Assembly: GCA_018066005.1 (NCBI GenBank) | Contig: JAGHSG010000015.1 | Location: 1 to 10,642, forward strand | Origin: Bacteroidales bacterium | GTDB taxonomy: Bacteria; Bacteroidota; Bacteroidia; Bacteroidales; Paludibacteraceae | Length of the DNA stretch: 10,642 bases | Reading direction: 5' to 3' | In this document: piece by piece, positions 1-6,874 of the stretch | How positions within the stretch are numbered: position 1 is the stretch's first letter | Layout of the letters: the number at the start of each line of letters is the position of its first letter | Made by a program: the position numbers and the translations under genes | Notes under the pieces: model-generated | Databases searched by the model: none | What the model was told of the DNA's origin: nothing | What the model saw: the letters and a program-made list of their open reading frames with translations, nothing else

Positions 1-1
1 G

Positions 2-361
2 GTCAAGACAATTAAACGTTTCTCGCAGGATAACGGCGCAGACCAACCCCTGTTGGAGATGTTCGACAGCGAAGGTGAGTTGCAGTTTGCCCAACAGTTA
101 TTGGAGCAGCCGATAGCTCATAAACCGGAATATGACAAGGCGGTGGAGGAGCATTTGAAGAACTGGGATATGGAGCGTATCCCGCTTATGGACCGCGTCC
201 TGCTGGTGATGGCTCTGACCGAGTTGAATCAATTCCCGGAAATAGCCCATCAGGTATCGCTGAACGAGTATATTGAGTTGGCCAAAGAGTATTCGTCCGA
301 CAAGAGTTATGTCTTTATCAACGGCATCTTGGATGAGATATTAAAAGAACAAAATAACTAA
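2..361 (+). CDS. nusB: NusB antitermination factor, C-terminal part (5' end outside window)
   Basis: The reading frame is open from base 2, so the gene starts left of the window; about 119 C-terminal residues remain, ending in TAA. The retained part matches the all-helical NusB/RsmB fold: W-x-x-x-R-I-P-L-M-D-R, then an alanine/leucine helix with TELNQFPEI, then SLNEYIELAKEYSSDKSYVF and the closing NGILDEIL. These are the most conserved stretches of the family. NusB joins NusE (S10) on boxA RNA to assemble the antitermination complex on rRNA operons. Bacteroidota NusB proteins usually carry a long N-terminal extension, so more than half of the protein may be missing here. A possible internal TTG at base 53 is not a credible start because the conserved frame continues upstream of it. 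yajC follows after 12 bases, which suggests cotranscription. Confidence 0.93.
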   Translation, partial: VKTIKRFSQDNGADQPLLEMFDSEGELQFAQQLLEQPIAHKPEYDKAVEEHLKNWDMERIPLMDRVLLVMALTELNQFPEIAHQVSLNEYIELAKEYSSDKSYVFINGILDEILKEQNN

Positions 362-373
362 AATTTAATAATT

Positions 374-703
374 ATGCTGAACTTAATTGTATTGCAAGCA
401 GCCGATGCTGCTCAGAGCCAAAGTGGTTGGAGTTTTTGGATTATGATGATCCTCATCTTCGTCGTTTTCTATTTCTTTATGATTCGTCCTCAAACCAAGA
501 AACAGAAAGAACTTCAAAAACAGCGTGAAGCCATGAAAAAAGGTGACAAGGTAATCACCGCCGGCGGTATTCATGCTATCATCAAGGAAGTGCAAGACAA
601 TGCTTTCCTGATTGAAGTTGCCAAAGATGTAGTCATCAAAGTGGATAAAGGTAGTGTTTATGCTACCCAAGAAGATGCTCAGGCTGATTCGTATAAAAAA
701 TAA
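374..703 (+). CDS. yajC: YajC, SecDF-associated preprotein translocase subunit
   Basis: The 109-residue product is the usual size for YajC. A short N-terminal tail is followed by one membrane helix at about residues 19-37, ending in FFMIRPQTKKQKE. The sequence F-x-x-R-P-Q-x-K-K-x-K is the family signature. A small cytoplasmic beta domain follows at about 55-95 (KKGDKVITAGGIHAIIKEV, then a VVIKVDKGSV strand). YajC binds SecDF and is a dispensable helper of Sec-dependent export at the inner membrane. The ATG at 374 is preceded by an A/T-rich stretch without a Shine-Dalgarno motif, as is normal for Bacteroidota. The gene lies 12 bases after nusB and 9 bases before the aminotransferase gene, so it is probably part of the same transcript. 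Confidence 0.95.
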   Translation: MLNLIVLQAADAAQSQSGWSFWIMMILIFVVFYFFMIRPQTKKQKELQKQREAMKKGDKVITAGGIHAIIKEVQDNAFLIEVAKDVVIKVDKGSVYATQEDAQADSYKK

Positions 704-712
704 TATCCTGCT

Positions 713-1828
713 ATGAAAAAAATTCAGATGGTTGATCTGCAATCGCAGTATCAACGTATCAAATCTGACATCGACCGTGGCATCATGTCTGTCATCGAGT
801 CGGCACAGTTCATCAAAGGTCCGCAAGTAACGGCTTTTCAGGAACATCTGGAGCAATATACGGGGGCTAAACATGTTATTCCCGTAGGCAACGGAACAGA
901 TGCTTTGCAGATTGCCCTTATGGCACTCGGCCTCAAACCCGGTGACGAGGTTATCACGCCTACGTTCACCTTTATTGCTACTGCCGAAGTGGTGGCGTTG
1001 TTGGGACTGACTCCTGTCGTAGTCGATGTGGATTGGGATACGATGAATATATCCGTGGATGCTATCAAAAAAGCCATCACGCCCAAGACGAAGGCTATCG
1101 TTCCCGTACACCTGTTCGGACAGTGCGCCGATATGGAGCAGATTCTGCAAATAGCCAAGGAGCATAACTTGTACGTTGTGGAGGACGGTTGCCAAGCCAT
1201 CGGCTCGGTCTATACTTTCTCGGACGGCACGCGCAAACAGGCTTGCACGATGGGTGAGATAGGTTGTACATCTTTCTTCCCCTCCAAGAACCTCGGTTGC
1301 TATGGCGACGGCGGCGCTTTGTTCACCGACGACGATGCCTTGGCAGCCCGTATTCGCGCCATTGCTAACCATGGAATGGTTGTTCGTTACCACCATGACG
1401 AAGTGGGTGTTAATTCGCGTCTGGATAGCATACAGGCAGCCGTGCTGGATGCCAAACTGCCTCATTTGAATGAGTATATAACGGCTCGCCAACAAGCGGC
1501 AGCACGTTATGATGCCGCCTTCGGTTCGCGTCAGGATATGCTCATCCCGGGACGTAACCCGCAATCTACACATGTTTTCCACCAATACACGTTGCGCGTA
1601 GTGGGACAAGACCGCGATGCGCTCAAGCAAAAACTGGCGGAGAAAGATATACCGGCTATGATTTATTACCCCGTGCCTCTGCACATGCAAAAAGCATATC
1701 AGGACCCGCGGTATAAACAGGGTGATTTCCCCGTAGCCGAAAAATTGGCAGCATGCGTGTTGTCACTGCCGATGCATACCGAACTGACGGACGAACAACT
1801 GGATTATATAATAAGTGGAATCGGTTAA
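713..1828 (+). CDS. DegT/DnrJ/EryC1/StrS family PLP-dependent sugar aminotransferase (WbpE-like)
   Basis: This is a full-length 371-residue fold-type I aminotransferase. The N-terminal MVDLQSQYQRIKSDID and the GNGTDALQIAL phosphate-binding segment (about 59-69) are typical of the family. PTFTFIATAEVV (83-94) and the PVHLFGQCADM strand precede the cofactor-binding VEDGCQAIG, with Asp158 and Gln161. Lys192 in FFPSKNLGCYGDGG (188-201) should form the Schiff base with PLP. Relatives transaminate nucleotide-linked 3- or 4-keto sugars for surface polysaccharides; similarity to UDP-3-keto-GlcNAcA aminotransferases (WbpE/WlbC) is my inference from overall sequence feel, so the substrate is open. No other sugar-nucleotide gene is nearby, making it an orphan in a housekeeping directon. 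Its stop codon lies inside the first unit of an 8-bp tandem array. Confidence 0.92.
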   Translation: MKKIQMVDLQSQYQRIKSDIDRGIMSVIESAQFIKGPQVTAFQEHLEQYTGAKHVIPVGNGTDALQIALMALGLKPGDEVITPTFTFIATAEVVALLGLTPVVVDVDWDTMNISVDAIKKAITPKTKAIVPVHLFGQCADMEQILQIAKEHNLYVVEDGCQAIGSVYTFSDGTRKQACTMGEIGCTSFFPSKNLGCYGDGGALFTDDDALAARIRAIANHGMVVRYHHDEVGVNSRLDSIQAAVLDAKLPHLNEYITARQQAAARYDAAFGSRQDMLIPGRNPQSTHVFHQYTLRVVGQDRDALKQKLAEKDIPAMIYYPVPLHMQKAYQDPRYKQGDFPVAEKLAACVLSLPMHTELTDEQLDYIISGIG

Positions 1829-1855
1829 TCGGTTAATCGGTTAATCGGTGAATCG
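1819..1855. repeat. 8-bp tandem array (AATCGGTT), four units plus a partial one, at the aminotransferase-rpoN junction
   Basis: AATCGGTT occurs at 1819-1826, 1827-1834 and 1835-1842, followed by AATCGGTG at 1843-1850 and a partial AATCG. The first junction supplies the aminotransferase stop (TAA 1826-1828). Further stops fall at 1834 (TAA), 1842 (TAA) and 1849 (TGA), covering all three + strand frames. The array fills most of the spacer before rpoN, so copy-number change would alter spacing but not either protein. Confidence 0.9.
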
Positions 1856-1875
1856 AGAACTTGAAAAAATACGCT

Positions 1876-3360
1876 ATGCAAACACTCAGTCTTACACAGG
1901 AACAACGATTGCAACAGAAACTGTCACCCTCGCAGATTCAGGTGGTGCGGTTGCTGGAATTGCCGTCGTGCGAATTGAGTGCGCGCGTCAATGAAGAGTT
2001 GCAGGAGAACCCTGCATTGGAAGAAGGCGTGGATATGTTGGATAAGAGTTTATCCGACAGCAATGCCTCGGACTTGGTAGAGGACGGTATGGAGGATGAT
2101 TTTCAAAACCCGTTGCAAAACGAGGACTTTGATTACGACCAGTATATCCAGGACGATGAGACCCCCGAGTACCGCTACCAACAGGCCGGCTCGGATGATG
2201 AAGAGACACGCGACATACCTTTCTCCGCAGGCATGAGCTTTGGTGAGTACCTCAAAAGTCAGATTTATCTGACTAAGATGGATAAACCGCAGCGGCATAT
2301 AGCCAAGTTCGTGGTCGGCAATATAGATGAGGATGGTTATCTGCGCCGCACGGCAGAGGAGTTATGCGATGACCTCTATTTCAGAGAAGGACTGACCGTC
2401 ACGGACGAACAGATGCGGGACATAATCGCACAGATCCGGCAGTTCGACCCGGCAGGAGTAGGGGCTTGTGACTTGAAAGAGTGTCTGCTTATCCAACTGC
2501 GTCAGAAAACCGAGACCCCTTCTATCCAACTGGCAAAGACCATGTTAGAGCGGTATTTTGATGATTTCTCCAAACGTCGCTTCGACCATATCATGGATAA
2601 GATGGACCTCACGTCGGACGAACTAAAAGATGCTATGGCAGAAGTCACCAAACTGAATCCCAAACCCGGCAGCGCTTGGCAGGGAACGGTATATGACCGC
2701 CATCAAACAACAGTCATCCCCGATTTCTATGTGGAGAACCAGGACGGCAAGTTAATACTGACCCTTAACACGGGTGATATACCTTCGCTGCATGTCAGCC
2801 GCGAGTATAAGGAGATGTTGGAGGACTATGCCGCTACCGAGAAAAACCATACGCGGGAGCAGAAAGAAGCCGTGCGTTTTGTCAAACAAAAACTGGACGC
2901 TGCACAGTGGTTTATCGACGCCATCAAACAGCGTAACGAGACGCTCCGTCGTACGATGGAGGCCATTATGAAAACCCAGTATGATTGGTTTATGGAGGGC
3001 GACGAGACCTACCTCAAACCGCTTGTCCTGCAAGATATAGCAGACAAAACCGGCTACGACCCCAGCACCATTTCCCGCGTCACCAATAGCAAGTATGTGC
3101 AGACTGAATTCGGGGTGTTCCCGCTTAAATTCTTCTTCTCGGAGAAGATGGTGAATGCCGAAGGCGAAGAAGTCTCGACACGGGAGATTAAGAAAATCCT
3201 ATCGGAGTGCGTGGCAGCGGAAGATAAACAGAACCCGCTAACCGATGATGCACTCGTGGAACTGCTTAAAGATAAAGGATATACCATCGCTCGCCGAACT
3301 ATTGCCAAGTATCGTGAACAATTAGGTATTCCTGTGGCAAGAATGCGCCGACAAGTATGA
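1876..3360 (+). CDS. rpoN: RNA polymerase sigma-54 factor RpoN
   Basis: The product is a complete sigma-54. Numbered from the upstream TTG at 1861, it has the activator-interacting region I (LTQEQRLQQKLSPSQIQVVR at 11-30, then LQENPALEEG). A long acidic region II linker follows (about 57-118). The core-binding domain (about 119-310) holds NIDEDGYL and FDPAGVGA. A helix-turn-helix lies near 388-410 (DIADKTGYDPSTISRV), and the invariant RpoN box ARRTIAKYREQL at 477-488 reads the -24 element. Sigma-54 directs transcription only with AAA+ enhancer-binding proteins; none is encoded here. I prefer the ATG at 1876 because region I follows directly, but a TTG at 1861 would add five residues (MKKYA). 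The stop overlaps the next start as ATGA (3357-3360), which suggests translational coupling. Confidence 0.97.
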   Translation: MQTLSLTQEQRLQQKLSPSQIQVVRLLELPSCELSARVNEELQENPALEEGVDMLDKSLSDSNASDLVEDGMEDDFQNPLQNEDFDYDQYIQDDETPEYRYQQAGSDDEETRDIPFSAGMSFGEYLKSQIYLTKMDKPQRHIAKFVVGNIDEDGYLRRTAEELCDDLYFREGLTVTDEQMRDIIAQIRQFDPAGVGACDLKECLLIQLRQKTETPSIQLAKTMLERYFDDFSKRRFDHIMDKMDLTSDELKDAMAEVTKLNPKPGSAWQGTVYDRHQTTVIPDFYVENQDGKLILTLNTGDIPSLHVSREYKEMLEDYAATEKNHTREQKEAVRFVKQKLDAAQWFIDAIKQRNETLRRTMEAIMKTQYDWFMEGDETYLKPLVLQDIADKTGYDPSTISRVTNSKYVQTEFGVFPLKFFFSEKMVNAEGEEVSTREIKKILSECVAAEDKQNPLTDDALVELLKDKGYTIARRTIAKYREQLGIPVARMRRQV

Positions 3361-3986
3361 ACAAAACGCTTGATATAGCATCTAAAATACTGAGCGCCGT
3401 GTGCTATCCTTTATGGATGCCTACGTACGGCATGGCACTTTTTTGCGGCGCGGTACAGCGGACTTTCCCTTTGCCTTTCTCGTATTGGCTCGTATCCGTG
3501 GGAACAACTTTCCTGCTGACCGGCTTGTTACCCCTGTCTCTCATTTGGTATCAGGTCAAGAAAGGTGCTATTCAAGACATATACATTAATAACCGCGAAG
3601 AACGCACGATGGCATACATAGAAGCTGCCATGGGTTTTGCGTTCTGGTGGTATCTGATTACGTATATCCTGCATGCCCCGTCTTTTCTTTGCGGCGTGGC
3701 TTTGGGGGCTACTGTTGCCATTGTGGCTGTGGCTGTTATCAATAAGTTTTGGAAGATATCCGCCCACCTGACAGGTATGGGTGGCTTATTAGGCGGCGTG
3801 ATGGCTTATGCCCTTGCGTACAGTGTCTTCCCGATAGGTTTGCTGATAACCGTCTGCGTGCTGACACTACTCGTTATGTACGCCCGCTTGTGGCTAAAAG
3901 CCCATACCGACTGGCAAGTCATAGCAGGTCTGGCGTTAGGGATGGCTTGTACGTTAGGCGCTTCGTTTATTCCGTTAGGTAAGTAA
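3357..3986 (+). CDS. PAP2-like integral membrane protein
   Basis: This 209-residue protein is strongly hydrophobic, with about five or six membrane spans (roughly 12-32, 42-64, 88-106, 108-128, 140-175 as one or two helices, and 186-206). Two motifs recall the PAP2 phosphatidic-acid phosphatase family. ISAHLTGMGG (134-143) stands where PSGH normally occurs, with His137. ARLWLKAHTDWQVIAGLALG (176-195) resembles the third motif SR-x5-H-x3-D-x3-G, with Arg177 and His183. The first motif (K-x6-RP) is not evident; INNREERTMAYI (77-88) is in about the right place but does not match. It may be a divergent lipid phosphatase or a non-catalytic relative. The start overlaps the rpoN stop by 4 bp, and the next gene begins 3 bases downstream, so it sits tightly between rpoN and an Lnb-type gene. 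The name is a family-level inference. Confidence 0.72.
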   Translation: MNKTLDIASKILSAVCYPLWMPTYGMALFCGAVQRTFPLPFSYWLVSVGTTFLLTGLLPLSLIWYQVKKGAIQDIYINNREERTMAYIEAAMGFAFWWYLITYILHAPSFLCGVALGATVAIVAVAVINKFWKISAHLTGMGGLLGGVMAYALAYSVFPIGLLITVCVLTLLVMYARLWLKAHTDWQVIAGLALGMACTLGASFIPLGK

Positions 3987-3989
3987 GCT

Positions 3990-4973
3990 ATGAGAAGACG
4001 TTGTTGGATAGTATTTTTCTTGCTTCTGCCGCTCACACTCGGTGCAGTAGACTTGTCTCCGCAAGCACGTATCTCCTTGCTTACTTGCACCCCCGGACAA
4101 GTCCTCTACGAACGCTATGGACATACTGCTATTCGGGTGTGTGACCCCGCCTCGCACATCGACCGCGTGTTCAACTACGGTATGTTCTCCTTTGAAGATA
4201 GCCATTTCTACCTCCACTTTGTGGAAGGGCAGACGTGGTACGAATTAGGTATGGAACCTTATCGGGAGTTCATGCCCGAGTACCACCTCGGACACCGCCC
4301 TGTGGCGGAACAGGTGCTTAACCTGACCCCTGACGAGAAGAATAGGTTATACGACGCTTTGCTGACGAATGCCGAACCGGAGAACTGCAAGTACTTGTAT
4401 AACTTTGTCTTCGATAACTGCGCTACTCGGCCGTATTATATCATCAAGCAGGTGCTGGGCGACACCATCCTTTCGGACTATGTGGGGTGGGAAGGACGCT
4501 CCTATCGGGACTTTATCCATCACTACACGCGTCACGGCTCGTGGGCAGAGTGGGGTATAGACCTCGTCTTTGGCTACAAAGCGGATCAACCCGTGTCGGG
4601 CGAAGGACGACTGTTCCTGCCGGAAGAACTCATGTTCTTCTTATCCCAAGCCCATCGGAGTGACGGCACTCCGCTGATTGCCTACCAGACATTGACGCCT
4701 TTTGTTATTCAACCTGTTCCTTGGTACCAAACATGGTACTTTGGCATTGCCCTCTTTGCCATATTTATGGTGTGGCTTAATTGGTACGACCGCCGTCGCG
4801 GACAACGCTCACGGTGGATAGATATCGTACTGTATGTGGCGTATGCGTTGATGGCAGGTTTATTGATATTTTTAATTTTCTTCTCCATCCATCCGCTGGT
4901 TAGTATAGGGTGGAGAGTGTTCCTTATTCCTTGTATTCATTTATGCACAAGATTAGTATATATACGGCATTGA
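3990..4973 (+). CDS. DUF4105 (Lnb-type) membrane protein, putative lipoprotein N-acyltransferase
   Basis: The 327-residue product begins with a signal peptide or signal anchor (MRRR, then WIVFFLLLPLTLG). A periplasmic DUF4105 domain follows at about 20-245, and three hydrophobic helices lie at about 248-264, 276-299 and 304-319. Conserved points are RYGHTAIRV with His45, FNYGMFSFED, GHRPVAEQVLNLT and FDNCATRPYYII with Cys144; His45 and Cys144 are plausible catalytic residues of a Cys/His enzyme. DUF4105 is the N-terminal periplasmic domain of Lnb, which moves an acyl chain onto the N-terminal cysteine of lipoproteins; an Lnb-type enzyme has been reported in Bacteroides. Whether this copy has that activity or is a paralogue is not decided by the sequence. 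The chain stops soon after the HPL-x3-GW region, so the C-terminal membrane part may be shorter than in related proteins. It overlaps the next gene by 31 bp. Confidence 0.82.
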   Translation: MRRRCWIVFFLLLPLTLGAVDLSPQARISLLTCTPGQVLYERYGHTAIRVCDPASHIDRVFNYGMFSFEDSHFYLHFVEGQTWYELGMEPYREFMPEYHLGHRPVAEQVLNLTPDEKNRLYDALLTNAEPENCKYLYNFVFDNCATRPYYIIKQVLGDTILSDYVGWEGRSYRDFIHHYTRHGSWAEWGIDLVFGYKADQPVSGEGRLFLPEELMFFLSQAHRSDGTPLIAYQTLTPFVIQPVPWYQTWYFGIALFAIFMVWLNWYDRRRGQRSRWIDIVLYVAYALMAGLLIFLIFFSIHPLVSIGWRVFLIPCIHLCTRLVYIRH

Positions 4974-6418
4974 TGCTATGGAGCGTTTCCATGGCTTGGG
5001 CGGGTCAATTGACCGTTATTGTGGCTGTGGATGGTCTGGACGGCTCTTCGCTGGAAGAGATGCAGCCTTACTGGCAACTGGGCGGACTGCGGACCATCAC
5101 CGAAGAAGGTTCGGCTGCGGCTGTCAACTTTGACCATTGGTTATACGGAGGTGAAGAGTCGTTAGCCACTATGTTGACCGGTTGCAACCCCGCTACGCAC
5201 GGAGTGAGTATGAACTATATCTTCTCACCCGATGACCGCAAGACACACCCGCTGTTTCTCAATAATAAACAGATGGGTATAGGTACCGACGAGTCCTATT
5301 CGCCGGAACCCCTTATGGCTTGGACCATAGCCGACCGTTTCCGCTTGCGTAACCCTTCGGCACGTGTCTATGGTATAGGCATAACGCCGGCTGCTACGAT
5401 GGTCTTGGGTGGTCGCTCCGCCAACGCGTGTGCCTGGATGGGACAGACTAACCCGACTGACTCACTTCACTGGGTGAGTACACTCTACTATAAAGAAGGC
5501 CTCCCGACGGCTGCACTACGGATGAATACGGACGGTTCTTTCTCGCGCATCGCTAATCGTGAATGGACACCACGCATGGAGATAAATGCGTATAATCATC
5601 CTACCGATGAAGAAAAAAACAAGCCCTTTGCTTATAAAGGGCAGGACATACTCACTTCTTCCCCTATGGCTAATGCGTTGGTCGTTGAATTGGCATTGGC
5701 TATTCAGAAAGATAAACAGTTAGGCGTCAGTCGCTCCGATATGCTCATGTTGCAGATGACGGCGGTAACTCCCCGAACGACGGCCTCTTTCATCGCGTCG
5801 GCCGAGCAGGAAGATATGTACCTGCGGCTCAATCAGGACCTGGGTTACCTGATGGAGCAGTTGGAGAAACGGGTCGGCAAAGAACATATACGTTTTGTCG
5901 TTATGGGTATCCCGCGGGTGGGGGTGGATAAGAAACGTTTGGAAGAACTCAATCTGCCTGTTCGCACGTTCAACTTGGACCGTGCCATCGCACTAACCTC
6001 TACTTTTCTTATGGCGTTGTACGAACATGAACGCTGGGTTGATGGCGGTTGTGCGCAGGCTATCTACCTTAATCGCGAACTCATTGCGCAGAAAAAACTA
6101 TCCCTTGAACAGATGCGCCGGCAAGTGGCGGATTTCTTGATGGAGTTCGAAGGCGTACGCTTCGCGTGTCCCGCTAACGAGGCTTATCTGCATCCGGAGA
6201 TGTTCAAGTCGATACATAAACGCTTTGCCGGAGATGTGGTCTTTACCCTGCAACCCGATTACCAACTCATCACAACCGGTTATTCGGCTTCCGGTCAAGA
6301 GACCGAGATAGTCTTGGATGCCCTCTTGGATGACCGCCTCACCACTCCTGTCCTCTTCTGGCCGGCCCAATCCGTCAACCCCCTTATCCCTTCCACCGAC
6401 TTAATCAACTACTTATAA
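4943..6418 (+). CDS. Exported alkaline-phosphatase-superfamily protein, predicted catalytically inactive
   Basis: From ATG 4943 the product has 491 residues, with a signal peptide (MHKISIYTALMLWSVSMAWA, cleavage probably after Ala20). The fold resembles PafA-type phosphodiesterases/phosphatases: a first strand LTVIVAVDGLDG with Asp30, GGLRTITEEG, then LTGCNPATHGVSMNYIFS (78-95). The C-terminal half has EDMYLRLNQDLGYLMEQLEK, typical of the segment between the second and third metal-ligand motifs. The active-site motifs look lost. GGEESLATMLTG replaces the TA-x-GHA nucleophile stretch, VTPRTTAS (275-282) replaces D-x3-H, GIPRVG (322-327) replaces ADHG, and no late HG metal ligand is evident near 445-465. 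It is therefore probably a pseudo-enzyme or has a changed mechanism. An in-frame ATG at 4910 would spoil the signal peptide, and one at 4973 would make it too short. The coding start lies inside the end of the DUF4105 gene. Confidence 0.78.
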   Translation: MHKISIYTALMLWSVSMAWAGQLTVIVAVDGLDGSSLEEMQPYWQLGGLRTITEEGSAAAVNFDHWLYGGEESLATMLTGCNPATHGVSMNYIFSPDDRKTHPLFLNNKQMGIGTDESYSPEPLMAWTIADRFRLRNPSARVYGIGITPAATMVLGGRSANACAWMGQTNPTDSLHWVSTLYYKEGLPTAALRMNTDGSFSRIANREWTPRMEINAYNHPTDEEKNKPFAYKGQDILTSSPMANALVVELALAIQKDKQLGVSRSDMLMLQMTAVTPRTTASFIASAEQEDMYLRLNQDLGYLMEQLEKRVGKEHIRFVVMGIPRVGVDKKRLEELNLPVRTFNLDRAIALTSTFLMALYEHERWVDGGCAQAIYLNRELIAQKKLSLEQMRRQVADFLMEFEGVRFACPANEAYLHPEMFKSIHKRFAGDVVFTLQPDYQLITTGYSASGQETEIVLDALLDDRLTTPVLFWPAQSVNPLIPSTDLINYL

Positions 6419-6422
6419 AAAT

Positions 6423-6845
6423 ATGTTATTCTACGAAATTAAAGTCGCTTACGAGCGACAAACAGGGGAAGATAATCCCGCTAAAGCCAAAGAAACGTAC
6501 TTACTGGATGGCGTCAACTGCGCCGATGTAGAGGGACGTCTCTTGGAAGAGATTCAACCGTATGTATCCATGGGTAGTGACGTGGAAGTAACCTGCTGCC
6601 GTAAGGCGCAGTATTACGACCTTATCCCTTCCCCCGATGGCGACCGCTGGTATAAAGGACGTGTCGAGATGATTACCGTGGAAGATAATGGCAAGGAGAC
6701 ACGCAAGACTGTTTCTATCTTGGTGCAAGCCAAAGATATTGAACAGGCTTTCAAGAATCTCAAACACGCCCTCGGTGCTGTGGATTGCGAAATAGTGGGG
6801 CTGCAACGTTCACCTATTTTGGAGGTTTATCGTGCCGTTAAGTAA
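6423..6845 (+). CDS. DUF4494 domain protein
   Basis: This small soluble protein of 140 residues has no signal peptide. It matches what I know of DUF4494, a family found widely in Bacteroidota with no assigned activity. Typical features are FYEIKVAYERQ at 3-13 and the acidic helix TYLLDGVNCADVEGRLLEEI at 25-44, followed by PYVSMGSDVEVTCCRKAQYYDLI. A second strand WYKGRVEMITVED (76-88) echoes the first, and the last third carries an AKDIEQAFKNLKHAL helix and a closing EIVGLQRSPILEVY. The resemblance of the two strands hints at an internal duplication or a two-stranded repeat, which is my inference. The gene begins 4 bases after the pseudo-phosphatase and ends in a tandem array before glsA. Its place between envelope genes and the aminolipid genes is suggestive, but no function can be given. 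Confidence 0.85.
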   Translation: MLFYEIKVAYERQTGEDNPAKAKETYLLDGVNCADVEGRLLEEIQPYVSMGSDVEVTCCRKAQYYDLIPSPDGDRWYKGRVEMITVEDNGKETRKTVSILVQAKDIEQAFKNLKHALGAVDCEIVGLQRSPILEVYRAVK

Positions 6846-6874
6846 ACGGGCGATGAACGGGCGATGAAACGATG
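6841..6874. repeat. Short 11-bp tandem array (GATGAACGGGC-like) at the DUF4494-glsA junction
   Basis: Units are AGTAAACGGGC (6841-6851), GATGAACGGGC (6852-6862) and a shortened GATGAAACGATG (6863-6874). A stop codon recurs at the same offset: TAA 6843 (the DUF4494 stop), TGA 6854 and TGA 6865, one in each frame. The array runs directly into the glsA ATG at 6872, so the start codon lies within a degenerate unit. It belongs to the same unit family as the array at 10296-10339. Confidence 0.8.

Noticed and set aside
383..1690. Open frame of 435 codons on the - strand opposite yajC and the aminotransferase gene
   Set aside because: Its translation shows no recognisable domain, and both + strand genes beneath it are well-conserved families. 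Long antisense frames are common opposite codon-biased genes.
1861..1875. TTG at 1861 as the rpoN start
   Set aside because: It is possible, but adds only MKKYA before region I. The ATG at 1876 fits the family better; it is kept as an alternative.
4910..4942. ATG at 4910 as the start of the phosphatase-like gene
   Set aside because: It would put eleven mostly polar residues ahead of an otherwise complete signal peptide and lengthen the overlap with the DUF4105 gene.
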